NCBI GenBank assembly: GCA_963277665.1
Contig: OY728166.1
Span: forward strand, 1,072,754,014 to 1,072,818,013
Direction: 5' to 3'
DNA length: 64,000 nt
Source of the DNA: Viscum album
Lineage: Eukaryota > Streptophyta > Magnoliopsida > Santalales > Viscaceae
The notes under the pieces are model-generated. The model worked only from the letters and a program-made list of their open reading frames with translations. It did not search any database and was not told the origin of the DNA. Below, piece by piece: positions 25,693 to 36,227 of this stretch. The translations under genes and the position numbers were made by a program. The first letter of the stretch is position 1. Each line of letters starts with the position of its first letter.

Positions 25693-25720
25693 AAGGGAGG
25701 CCTGAGTAAGAGTTTCTGTC
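25590..25720 (+). promoter_or_regulatory. snRNA-type promoter signature (two USE-like boxes and TATA)
   Basis: ATCCCACATCGG (25592-25603) and AATCCCACATCG (25643-25654) match the plant snRNA upstream sequence element RTCCCACATCG. TTATAAAAGG starts at 25687, about 32 bp after the second box, the four-turn spacing of RNA polymerase II snRNA promoters. Mirror copies (CGATGTTGGACT, CCGATGTGGGAT) lie at 23780-23850 facing left. No U-snRNA-like sequence follows, so the product, if any, is unknown. Confidence 0.5.
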
Positions 25721-25885
25721 AGAATCCAGACTGCTGTAATGGCTGTAGCGCTGGATCTTTAATAGTAGAGAATTTTTGCTGAAATTTTTTGTTTTGTTTA
25801 TATATATATATATATAAACAAAAAAAAACAAAAAAAAATAAAAAATAAAAATAAAAATATTCAAAAAAGAAGATTTTTTTAGGAG

Positions 25886-25952
25886 AAAGGCGGCATCGCA
25901 GATGCCGCCTTGCCCCCGAAATGCAAAGGCGGCATCCGGGATGCCGCCTTTG
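25886..25952. repeat. Subterminal GC-rich palindromes, right end
   Basis: Two copies of the AAAGGCGGCATC-n-GATGCCGCCTT unit lie at 25886-25911 and 25925-25952, mirroring the four at the left end. The match between the two ends supports them as part of the MULE's mobility signal. Confidence 0.8.
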
Positions 25953-25984
25953 AGGTGCATTTTTAAAAAACAATTTGCTGTAAG

Positions 25985-26029
25985 CATTTTCTGGAAAATA
26001 TATTTTTTTAAAAACGTATAAAGAAAGCC
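25985..26029 (-). repeat. Right terminal inverted repeat of the MULE
   Basis: Read on the minus strand from 26029 it begins GGCTTTCTTTATACGTTTTT and matches the left terminus at 16400. It is followed on the plus strand by the target duplication TTGTTTTGA. Confidence 0.75.
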
Positions 26030-28205
26030 TTGTTTTGATGTCCATTGTCAGAAGAAGCCACTATTGTTCGTCACGTAGAGGAATCTGAATCGCTGTGGAG
26101 AAGAGGAAGAGGCCGCCGCACCTGCTAGTGGCGCACTACCACTGGAGTCGAGCTGGAGCCGCCATGCACTGCTGTTTGTTAGGAGGAGGAATCGTGCCGC
26201 AAGGAGGAACCATGCCGCAAAGAGGAACCTGCTGAAGCCGAGGAGCGCTGTCGTGGTTTCATAGGAGGAAGAAACCCTCCTCCTTGCGCCGATAATTGGG
26301 GGAGGGGGATGATTTACATAAATATATATATATATATATAACAAAAAGTTGACAAAATAAAATAATTAAAGTAAATTAAAATATAAAAAAAGAAAAAAAA
26401 CTAAAGTTAAAGTTAAAGTTAAAGTAACTTTTAATAAGTCAAATGAATAGAATAAAATTTATAAAAGTAATAAACTTAAACAATTATAATATTAATAACT
26501 AAATAAATTATAAATTAAATTATAAAACTAACTTAATAATAAGTATTAATAATTAATTAATTTTCTATTAATAGTATAAATTTATAGTTAATAATAATTA
26601 TAAATAAACTATAAAATATTCTAATTAATTTAAAAATATTTTAAACTTAAGTATTAATTATAATTACTAAATTAATATAAACTAATTAATAGATTAATGG
26701 AATAATTTTATTTCTTAAATTGTAATTATAATAGCTATAATTAATGTAGTGAATAAAAATTACTAATAAAATCTAAGTTATAAATTTTTAATTACTTTTT
26801 TACTTATGTCGTAATTTTTAATAACTTAGTTACAAATGATAATATTAAAAGCTTAGTACTATAAATATTATTTTAATTTATTTTTTCGATAATTTTATAA
26901 ATAATATAAGAGTAAATAATTATCAATTAACCTTAGTTAACTATTAACAAGTATAAATAACACTTAAATTTAAAAAATAACCATTTTTCATTCTTTATGT
27001 TCATTTTTATTTATTTGTCTTTTCTAACTTTTTAGGTTCATTCAAGGGACTTAAATGCGTATAGGTGCATTCAACTAACTCATTGAAAGTTAGTTATGTG
27101 GGCAAAACTAGCATGACGTGCTTGTCGCCAAAAAAAAACATTTTGCGGTGCGTTTGTTAAGAACTTTTGAAGTCGGTGAAAAAGGTCTGGTGACATGCAG
27201 CAGATGAAAGATGGTATTTTAAGAAAAGAAAGCAGCAGAATTTGGGGGGACTCTCATTTGGATGTTGAGGAGTAACGCTCAGTCATTCATTCGACAAACA
27301 CACTAGACGTGAGAGCAGGGAAGCACTAGAGACGAGCTGGAGGCCTTGGAGCCCGAGTGTAGAGTAGTATTAGGGGAGTTTTTCTTCCTTCAAGTTGGAA
27401 TTCTTTTACTCTATTTTAGTATGATTTCATTTAATCTATTGATAATGAAAATTTTAATTGGATAAACCTTTGAGCTCGAGGGGATTTACTACTTCTGCTG
27501 GTTACTATTCTTCCATTCTACTTTCATACATTAAGGTGTTCAGTATCAATCGGCGAGATTGATGCTGAGCTCGTTCAATTTCTTTTCATCACTAGAACTT
27601 AATTTTAAAAACTCCACAATCAAATCAGAGAGATTGATCATGGAAAAATATTATAAAAAATAATCAATTCACAATTACATCGGGACTTACGGCGAGTTAG
27701 TCCTGTTGTCATTATCTTTTCAAACTTTTCACAGTTGTTTTGGAGTGGCGAACTCCGAAATCAATCATCATGTGTGACTTAACTCTTGGCGAGGGAGATA
27801 AGTCACTCTATTTATGGTGGTGCAAAGAAGTAACTTTAAAGTGAATCAGAGTACTTATAAAACTAGTAGAATAAAGAATTTTCACCGGGCATTTTTCTTG
27901 ATTGTTCATTTATTAGCATTTAGTATCTCTATTTCTCATTGTTCTTAGTCTGTTCTTGTTTCATAATAGTTTAGAACTAAAACTCAAAAATACTGTAGTG
28001 TTTTATCTATGCACGAATAATAAAAAAATAGAAAATATAGAAAATATATTCCACTGCTGACAATAGTGGGATCTTTTGAAAGTTTTTAGAAGAATAGTGG
28101 TCAAATTCGCCTTCTCTATGGTTTTGACCCTACTTGCCACATATACTGTAGTTAGTGAGAATATAAATATTAAACTTTGATCAGCTTCAAAAATGGTTTA
28201 GGTCA
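26030..28205 (+). repeat. 5' LTR, second part, of the Athila/Tat-type element
   Basis: It resumes the LTR after the right target duplication (26030-26038) and matches 46370-48527, for example CAGAAGAAGCC, GATAATTGGGGGAGGG and TTTGGGGGGACTCTCATTTG (27241-27260). It ends GGTCA at 28205. It includes a short TA run at 26322-26340 and A/T-rich DNA at 26340-26990. Confidence 0.85.
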
Positions 28206-28211
28206 TGTTTT

Positions 28212-28229
28212 TTGCGCCGTTTCTGGGGA
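28212..28229 (+). promoter_or_regulatory. Primer binding site, tRNA-Asp type
   Basis: TTGCGCCGTTTCTGGGGA lies seven bases after the LTR end. It differs at only three positions from TGGCGCCGTTGCCGGGGA, the site used by Athila-group elements. This marks minus-strand DNA priming and supports the clade call. Confidence 0.75.
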
Positions 28230-28536
28230 GGTCACGAGCCATTTCTTTTAAAAAATAAAAAAAACATATAAAAAAATAACATAAAAAAAACTGGAAAAAA
28301 AATTAAAACTGTAAAAAAATATACTTCATTTACTACTGTATTACTACTGTTTCTTTTATTGCTGAAATCCTGTTAGTTCTACTTTTGTGCTATTTTGAAC
28401 TGTTATTAAACTTTTCAAGAGCACAAGATAATTCATGTTACAGTAGAGTTTTAAATCTTTGAATTAGACAAACATTTATCCGCTCTTTAAAAAAAGATTT
28501 GGAATGGAGAATTAGGATAATAGAGTTGATCAAAAC
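28230..28536. other. Untranslated leader of the Athila/Tat-type element
   Basis: A-rich sequence lies between the primer site and the first gag ATG. No gene is seen. Confidence 0.6.
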
Positions 28537-29757
28537 ATGAATGTGACACAATCTATAGTTCCATCCCATTAGTTACCTAGACATAGGGAGTTTCAAATTC
28601 CAATTGTATCAAGTAACCTATATTTTATTAGGTTGACCCCAAGGTCTAGGAACTATGAAATTAAGCAGTCCTACCTCTCCCAACTACCTTCATTAAATGG
28701 TCTTCCAGGAGATGATTCACTTGAGTTCATTAGAGAGTACTATAGTTCTGTACAACAATTACCTCTAAGAGATCTTTGTGAGGAGGAGTTGAGATTGAGG
28801 TTGTTTCCATTTTGTCTGAAGGTTAAGGCTAGGACTTGGTTTCAGAACATAGATGAAGAAATTTTTTAGACCCGGGAAGAGGTGTTTACTACATTTATAT
28901 CAAAATTCTATCCTAGGAACACCACCTCTTATATTAGGCACAAAATTACTGGATTTATCCATGATGGGGGAGATTTATTTCACGAGGAATGGGATAGGTT
29001 TAGAATTCTCCTTAGACAATGTCCCAATCATCAGTTTTCACCCCATTTACTCATGGAAACTTTCTATAATGCTCTTACCCCTTATAACCAAAATTTAGTT
29101 GATCAATTCTTTGGGGGTGATTTTTTTGACTCCACTGATGATGATATGAAACATGTGTATGAAAATCTTGCACAAAAATCACAGCACAAGTGCTCTAGGA
29201 AGAGGGTTTTCCATAGAGGTGAAGACAATCCTCAGGCTGTTGTTGTTAGTGATAGGGTCCTAAGGGGAAAATGTAATCATTGTGGGATGTTCAGTCACAC
29301 TCATTCATGTTGTCCTAATTTTTATGTCCATATCCAGTTTGATGAGAGTGCCAAATTTGTAGATTTTAGAGTTAGGAACCAAGGTACAAATGATCAATTC
29401 TCCAATCAGTACACTTCCAGTTATCAAAATCACCCAAACTTGTCTTGGAAAGAACAAGGTGTCCTAAAACAGACCACTACCCCTAACTACCAATCACACC
29501 CTAAAATTTATAACTCAAACCAATATGGGGCTGAGTCTTCTAATTCTCAAGGGGAGTTAAAGGGGCTGTTAAAACAAGTTTTGGGAGAGATCAGTTCATT
29601 TAAGAACGAAAAAGATGGTAAGATTTACAATTTAGAACATCAAAAAAATAACATGGTAAAGGATCAAGGTGATAAGGGAAAGGGAAAGCTACCCAACGCT
29701 TCAATTCTTAATCCAAGAGATAATATCATGGCTGTAACCACTATATCTAGCCTTTAA
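28537..29757 (+). pseudogene. gag of the Athila/Tat-type element, two internal stops
   Basis: One frame runs from ATG 28537 to the stop at 29757 with TAGs at 28570 and 28867. The capsid-like domain lies at about 28690-29180; recognisable pieces are LPGDDSLEFIREYY, LRLRLFPFCLKVKARTW, EEWDRFRILLRQCPNH and METFYNALTPYNQNLVDQ, all in the order of the Athila retrotransposon gag family. A zinc knuckle, CNHCGMFSHTHSC (about 29272-29310), follows, and then a Gln/Asn/Ser-rich tail. The protein would package element RNA. Only two nonsense changes in some 400 codons means the frame is fairly well preserved compared with the neighbours' pol genes. Confidence 0.85.
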
Positions 29758-30150
29758 ACCCAAGAACAAGTAAAGAAATACTCTGGGAAAACTAAAACTG
29801 ATGAAAAAACTGAATGTAGAAAGAAAAATATGCTTGAAATAGAATTTGGGAATCTCGATAGCTTTGTTCAACCTGAATAGAATGTTGAATTTCCATATGA
29901 AAAAGTTCAAGAACCTAGGAAAATGAAGTGGGAGTTAATTAAAGAAGAAAATAAAAAAATGGAATTTAGGGGAAGGAGAATAATCAACCTATTCCTAAAA
30001 ATTATGCCCCTTCCATTCCCTTCCCTGAAAGAGTGAATAAGAATAATAAACCTGATTATTTGAGGTTTCTTAAACTGATTTGAAACTTTAGTATCAACAT
30101 TCCATTTGTATAAGATTTAGCTAAAATCCCTTCATATTTTTTCTTTTACC
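29758..30150 (+). pseudogene. Gag-protease linker, frameshifted
   Basis: Lys/Glu-rich coding-like sequence. Around 30015-30140, read with a frame shift, it shows PSIPFPERVNKNN and NFSINIPF, which correspond to the conserved FPQRLKK and INIPFADAL motifs upstream of Athila proteases. Frames are broken at several places. Confidence 0.6.
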
Positions 30151-30687
30151 AAAAGGTTTCTAAAACATAAAAATGATTGGAAGAAGTTGGATAAAGTTAA
30201 TCTCAATGAGGAGTGTAGTTCCATATTGTTGAAGAATTTGCCTCCAAAATTGAAGGACCCTGGTAAATTTATTATTCAATGAAAAATTAGAGCAAGTGAT
30301 CAACTTAATTGTTTGTGCGACTTAGGGGAAAGCATCAATCTTATGCCTTACTCCCTGTTTAGAAGTTTGGGTCTTAGGGACTTGTAACCAACTTCTGTTT
30401 GTCTTCAACTTGCTGACAGGTCACTCACACACCCTTCAGGGTGTGTGGATGATCTATTAGTGAGTGTAGGAAAATTGACACTACCCACAGACTTCCTTAT
30501 CTTAGATATGGAGTGTGATGAAAAAGTCCCAATCATCTTAGGGCGACCTTTTCTTTCTATAGCTGGTGCTGTCATAGATGTGTCCAAGGAGAAACTCACT
30601 CTCCAATCCATTGATGATGTGGAGGAGTTTTTAGTGTTTGAAAAACCTCAACATGTGGTTGGTTGTGATTTGATAGATGTTGCTTAA
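30151..30687 (+). pseudogene. Aspartic protease domain of the Athila/Tat-type element, broken
   Basis: It begins with the Athila pre-protease motif ECSSILLKNLPPKLKDPGKF. The active-site loop follows as CDLGESINLMP (family DLGASINLMP; the Ala is replaced by Glu next to the catalytic Asp-Leu-Gly). SVCLQLADRSLTHPSG, DFLILDMECDEKVPIILGRP and a final GAVIDVSKEKLTL complete the fold. Stops lie at 30280, 30385 and 30685. The protease would process Gag and itself. The reverse transcriptase that normally follows is absent, and the same frame continues into unassigned sequence. Confidence 0.8.
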
Positions 30688-31251
30688 AATAAATGTTTTA
30701 AAATTGAGGTTCGAGCTGAATATGGTTCTTTTCCTCTTGAGGTCACAGATATTCTAATTCCTCGACCTATTGAAACTTTTATTCAAGCTTCTATTCCTGT
30801 CCCACTCCTTCCTATATATGTCCAAAATCTTTCCCTAGAACCCATTCTAGAGAGTGAGTCACAATCTTGTCATGAACTGTCTCAACCCATTTTTGAATGT
30901 TTTCCTTAGGAATTCGACAGTCTAAGGGTTTCTAAAGTTGGAGAAAGTTATGGTCTGAGTCCTGATGAAAAACTAAATTGTACCCATTATGAGCAGGTGT
31001 ATTTTCTGGGAACATTCTTTCCTGATCATTTTGATGTTGTTTGTGATGAATTTAAACCTGAACTTGAAAGATTCACATCATTTGAGTCATATGTGGACAT
31101 TGGGTATCACCTGTTGGAACCTAAATATGACTCCTTCTTCTAAGAGTTTTCTGAGTTATCTTTTGTGCAAGCTGTGCTGGGAATATTCTATGGAAATACT
31201 AAAGAGTTTGTTGAATGTTTTTCTTATGATTCTTACTGGTCAAATATGTGA
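30688..31251 (+). pseudogene. Unassigned acidic extension after the protease, in place of RT
   Basis: The protease frame continues 187 codons to a TGA at 31249 with only two internal stops (30907, 31141), so it was probably translated. Composition is rich in Phe, Glu, Ser and Pro, with pieces such as EVTDILIPRPIETF and THYEQVYFLGTFFPDHFDVV. I see no reverse transcriptase motif (no LDGxSGY, FGLCNAP or FxDD) and recognise no known domain. It may be a degenerate linker or a domain particular to this non-autonomous family. Confidence 0.5.
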
Positions 31252-31609
31252 TTTTCTTAGGAATATGTTGAACATTTTTAAAGTTGACGAAGTGGTCTTT
31301 AGAGCCTAAAATGGGTTGGACAGTATATTAGAAACTATTTCATTGAAAGAACTTTTGAGAATATTATTTGGAATTGTAGATAAGAATGTATTAGTTGATC
31401 ATATTTTTCAATATTTGGATAAGAGTGAATTTCACATAATTAATAATTCATTTCCATTAAATGATCATGATTAGAAATATCAAGGAAAATTGAGTCTGGC
31501 TGGGGACTGTAAACCTAGCGCTGCATGGGAGGCAACCCATGGTTTTTTTGTTAATAAATAAAAAAAATTAAATAAATAAAGTCTTATTGAACACTTTAAA
31601 TTCAGTACT
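31252..31609. other. Untranslated internal sequence up to the nested insertion
   Basis: Stops are dense in all frames. A stem-loop CATGGG-n6-CCCATG lies at 31524-31541. The last five bases, GTACT at 31605-31609, are the left target duplication of the nested element (right copy GTGCT, 42412-42416). Confidence 0.6.
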
Positions 31610-31649
31610 TGTAACACCCCGAGATTTTATGAAAAATATTCTTTTAATT

Positions 31650-31960
31650 TCATTAATTTCTTGTGTTGTATGCTACACCAAGATTACCTTGCGCTATACG
31701 CAACACCGTATTAGCTTGCAGTATACACACCACTATTCTTGGATCGTGTTACACAGAATTTTGATAATAGTTATTCTACGCAACATTGAGTATATATATA
31801 TATATATTCAATGTATAAACGAAATATGGTTGGACTATGTTATACGAAATAACGAAGGATTCTTGCACAGCACACAACCCTGACTTGGCTTGCATTACAC
31901 GCAATCACAACCTTCCTCGATAGCGTGTGTTGTACGCAATACCGGGTTTACTAAACAACG
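31650..31960. repeat. Cluster of TTGYNNTAYACGCAACACC-like words at the LTR start
   Basis: At least six degenerate copies recur within 300 bp, for example CTTGCGCTATACGCAACACC (31689-31708), TTCTACGCAACATT, TTGCATTACACGCAAT and GTTGTACGCAATACCG. The same cluster recurs at 38090-38400, and two worn copies lie in the third LTR at 60525 and 60885. It is U3 sequence and could be an enhancer-type array. Confidence 0.6.
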
Positions 31961-33601
31961 ATATATTATTATAATATTATTATGAACTAGTCGTTATGAA
32001 TATTATTAACTAAATTTTGAATCTTATAACATTATTATTCATCTTACACATTTTCTAAAACATGGTATAAGAACAAAATAATTTTTTTGGGTAAAATAAG
32101 TATTTTTCAAAAAATGCAGTTTTGCCGCCTTTTGATGGCGCACCCACATTAAATCTAGTTTTTGGCATGTTTATAAGTTCAATTTGAAAAAATAAAATTC
32201 TTCTTTGGAATAATAAAATAAAAATTTACTTTGGATAAATTTTTCATATTATTCTGGTAACTTTCATATTTTGATGAATAGTAAAAACACGCTATATTTT
32301 AATTAAAAACAACTTTTTTCATCGTAAAATATTATGTGGTTAAATTATAATATGGAATGGTTTTAAAGTATAAATAGAATATATTTTTACCATTTAATAT
32401 AATGTATGACATTAGCATTGATTTTACCTTGAATTCGTAGGTTAAATAAATTCAATCTTTTGCAATGTTTTAAAGAAAAACCCATTTTCTTTCTACAACG
32501 GGATTAATTTTAATTTAATTTATGCATCTTTTGTGTATTGAATTTGGAAAAATGGATTCCATATTTGGAATAAGTGGGTCCAAATTATGTTAATAAGATA
32601 ATTTTTATTTTTGGGCATTATGAATAGTAACTACGGTAAATTTTATTTACTATAGTTAAAGGTAAATCGGGTAATTAAGGGTAAATATAAGATTATAAAA
32701 TTACCCTAACACTTGGAAAAAATCCTATTGGATGGATAAACGTAGACCCATATAACCTAAGGGTCATATTAGATTCATTTTATGGACTTTTTTCCATTAA
32801 AATAATGTAGTTATTATTAAAACCAAAGAATGTGACAACATGTCACTTTCTTAAATCTTATAGGTATAATAATTATAATTTAGTGATAAACTTCATGAAA
32901 CTTCTAACATGAATAGTCTCCAGAAATATAATACAATTATCTACAACATATGAATTTATTTAGAATTTTTAGGGATTAAATAATTATCATTTATTATGAC
33001 ACAAAGATGATGTAGTAATTGTCTTATTAATGAAATATTGACATAATTGATGTTATAAATGCCCAAATAAATGTAATTTGAGACTTTTTATGACTTAAAT
33101 TAATTTTCTAGGTTAATATGACATGTTATTGTTGATATAAGTAACTTGTTTTGAACTTATCATTCTGTTATGAATTTCATAAAAATCATGTACCAAATAG
33201 TGTCAAAATTGACATAAATTAGTTTTTAAAACAAATATTATATTATTAATTGTTATTTAATTCCTAAAAATCTAAGGTTCGTCCAAATGAATTAGATAAG
33301 TATAGATATATTAATTATAAACAACTTGGGGTTCTTTTGGCTTGTTATGGTAAGTGTATTAACCATATAGTGTAAGAAAACAAAAAGACACTGTAAAAGT
33401 TAAATTATTTAACTTAGAGTTAAATCTAATTGATAAGGTTAAAATTGATACCCAAACTTGTCTAAATTATATTGGATGAGATGATTTCGACCCAACCCCA
33501 CCTTAGATTAGAAATATATCAATTTGGATCTATTTAAAACCGAACTTGACTTTATAATAAAATAATATTTTTAGTTTTCCCAAAGGTGCCCCTCTCCTCC
33601 C

Positions 33602-33609
33602 TTATAAAA
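33602..33609 (+). promoter_or_regulatory. LTR TATA box
   Basis: TTATAAAA is followed by a C/T-rich leader, placing transcription start near 33635. It is conserved in the other LTR at 40041-40048 and in the divergent third LTR at 62418-62425. Confidence 0.75.
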
Positions 33610-33948
33610 GGGAACCTCCTCCCTCTCCTCCTCACACCAATTTGAGCATTCAAGCTCGGCCAGCCCCTGCCAAAATCTCTTCTCCACTTCCCTAGTATAA
33701 TCCTAGAGGTCATGGTCTTCTTCAAAGACCATCCTTAGTTCTTTAAGTGGAGGTTAAGAAAAGGCGCATCAAAAAGAGGTAATATCCATTACCAATCTTT
33801 TTCAATTTCTTTCTTCTTCAACTTCTTCTTATTTAGTTGTTTCATGATAAATTAATAACATCAGTATTTATCATATACTTATATGTTTTTATAAATATGA
33901 AACAACTCTAATTAACCTTCTATCCATCCTACGGAAAAACGAAATCAC

Positions 33949-34370
33949 CACGCGTGCGTACGTACGGAATACCGTCTCCACGCCGTGGTGTAATCTATTT
34001 TCCGCCACCACCTTAATTGGATGGGTATAATGGTGTAATGAGTAACTATATATGATTATTATAAATTGATATTGATACTTAAATATTATACATACACTTC
34101 AACACAAGTTCACGATCATGAGAACGATATCATCACTCGTGCGTACGTACGGACTACCGTCTCCATGACTCAATGAGATTCATTCTCCATGTTAACCATT
34201 TAAGAATGTTTATAAAGTATATATAAGAAATAATAATGAAATATATGAAATTATAAATCTACTGTATTTATTTATATATATATTTCATCTACTTACTTCC
34301 ATTCAAGACAATAAGGAAAGGAAAACAACATTCATGCGTACGTACGGACTACCGTCTCCATGAACGGTGT
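33949..34370 (+). repeat. Three spaced copies of a conserved stem-loop motif in the 5' LTR leader
   Basis: The core GCGTACGTACGG starts at 33956, 34141 and 34336 (spacings 185 and 195 bp) and is followed each time by A(A/C)TACCGTCTCCA. The flanks of each core are self-complementary: GCGTG with CACGC in copy 1, and TTCATG with CATGAA in copy 3. They thus form stems around a constant loop of about 22 nt. All three lie downstream of the TATA box, so they would be in the transcript. The motif is markedly GC-rich against its surroundings. Confidence 0.85.
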
Positions 34371-35973
34371 GTTTCATTTCATTTATCTATCTATTATATA
34401 TATATATATATACTGAATATATATGATATATAAATCATATTTTATATTCTGGAAGTAATTAAATCATGATATAAGTAAAAATAATGTCAATAACAACAAG
34501 TCAAAACACCTACGATAAATGAAACGATTTTACCCAAAATGCTTCTTCAACATGCAATTTACAAAAGAACGGGTAATATAAAGTCATAAGTGAACCATAT
34601 ATGATATCATAACAATGGATATGATTCTTTAATAAGTTAATGACATTATTTAAATCATTATACAGTAGGTTCAGATACGTACAAATCATATTGGACATAA
34701 GGTAAGGGAAATATCACAATCTCATTTTTATCTGAGATTGTTTATACTTTAGTATTTACTAGGGTGCATTTTATCATCAAAATCCATGTTTCCTCAATAT
34801 GTAATATTATTTCCATCCACCTACAATTGTTTAAATAAAATTTTACCCTTCGGTGTGTTTTTAGTGAAAGATATGAAAGGAAACTTTTGTCGTTTTTCGT
34901 ACGAGGTACTTTTTGACTTTTCCGACAAAAGTATGAGAAGAATGTTTTTTTTAACTTATACGGCATGAATGGATTTTTAAAACATTATTTCCAAGAAGCT
35001 TCCTTCACAAGTTTTCAATTATATTTTTAATCAACTTCTTTTAGTTTAAAATTTTATGACATGTTATGAAAGAAAAATGTTTTTGAAGTAGAAAGGATAT
35101 TTTCCTCAAGAATGGAGTTCAAGTGTTTTATCAAAATTATTTTCCATCTAAGATAATATAGGGTTATGTTTTTATCCCTATTATTACATTGATTTGATTA
35201 TGTTGTGATGGAATTATTTTTATGAATTCCTTTATCTTATATGAATTGTTTGATGATGTCACGATGTTTAAGATTCCCATTTTATTACTTGGGTTATGCA
35301 ATGATGTATGATTTATGATTTTGTGGCACACATAAGAATGGTATCATTATGAGATGGGTGGGACCTATATCTCCCTCCAATGAATTGGGTAAAGATTTTA
35401 TATCTCATGAGATAGACATGGCTGGAACGGTAGGTTATACCGGTTCAGTGAAACAGGACTGAAACGAGGAGTGAACTCGGTTCAGAAGGGGACTTTGTCC
35501 ACTAAGATAGTCTTGGCAATGAGTCTTGACTAATAAGAAATGATTCTCTATGATTATGTGTGTATGCCAAAAAGTTTCGTGTTTTAAGTTATGATTATTG
35601 GGATTACATGTCACTACTATGATTTATCCCATGTTATGATATTATGATCTCTTTTGCAGGTTAAGATTTCCAAAATGTTATGTTCTTATGAATAAGATGT
35701 GATTGATATTTCTTTTGTTTACCCTTACTGAGCATTTGAGCTCTCCCTTTTATGTTTTATTTTCCACAGGATATAAAGAAAGGTTTTAGGTAAAAAAAAG
35801 GAAGCTCTTTATGGGAGATGTTGAAGATCATTCACCACGATTAGAAGATTACGTTCCAAGTTTCCAAAGACACTAAACTATTACGGTCCTTGTGTGTGTG
35901 TTTTTGTTATGTATTAAATATTCCGCAAAAGTAATGTAATGTCTATGTACGTCAAGCTTAGGGTCTCTACAGT

Positions 35974-35984
35974 TGGTATCAGAG
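35974..35984 (+). promoter_or_regulatory. Primer binding site, initiator tRNA-Met type
   Basis: TGGTATCAGAG lies two bases after the LTR end, the standard plant retrotransposon site complementary to the 3' end of initiator tRNA-Met. Confidence 0.9.
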
Positions 35985-36227
35985 GAAAGTTAGTCAACCT
36001 TTGGAAACTAGGATGCGAAAACGTTAGTGAGATCCCTAGAGATATTTCTAAGGTATGTCTAGGGATGTACCTAAGGATACGAATACGTATAGGATATAGT
36101 CCTAGAACTATGCTAACGATATTAGAATTAAACCTAAGATGTTAGATGTCGAAGGTACTCTCCTTTGATTATGTTATTTTCCATGTATGATTTTTCCTCT
36201 CGCAGAATTCTTTTTGTGTTTTAGTCA

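Larger units (their letters stand above)
16400..26029 (+). mobile_element. Mutator-like element (MULE) with transposase and plant-mobile-domain genes
   Basis: This 9630-bp insertion interrupts the 5' LTR. It is bounded by a perfect 9-bp target duplication and by imperfect terminal inverted repeats sharing ATACGTTTTT followed by an A-rich run. Inside, from left to right, lie GC-rich palindromes, a TATA promoter with a CT-rich leader, a broken multi-exon transposase gene, a broken plant-mobile-domain gene, a 1.95 kb inverted repeat built of 178-bp units, and two more GC-rich palindromes before the right end. MULE transposases cut and paste with 8-11 bp duplications, and association with plant-mobile-domain genes is known in plants. 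Stops and frameshifts in both genes mean this copy is dead, although its ends are still recognisable. Confidence 0.9.
31610..35971 (+). repeat. 5' LTR of the nested long-LTR element
   Basis: It has a U3 of about 2.0 kb, a TATA box (TTATAAAA, 33602-33609) and an R-U5 of about 2.3 kb. Nearly every 60-base line aligns to 38049-42411 with few differences. It holds a cluster of TACGCAACACC-like words near its start, a TA run at 31794-31806 and three GTACGTAC stem-loops. Confidence 0.9.

Noticed and set aside
25640..25800. U-snRNA gene downstream of the USE/TATA signature
   Set aside because: The sequence after the expected start has no U1-U6 similarity and runs into (TA)n and poly-A.
25553..26344. 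Minus-strand open frames of 98-144 codons at the right MULE end and in the LTR
   Set aside because: They are made of palindrome, (TA)n and poly-A tracts plus LTR sequence whose 3' LTR counterpart does not keep the frame.
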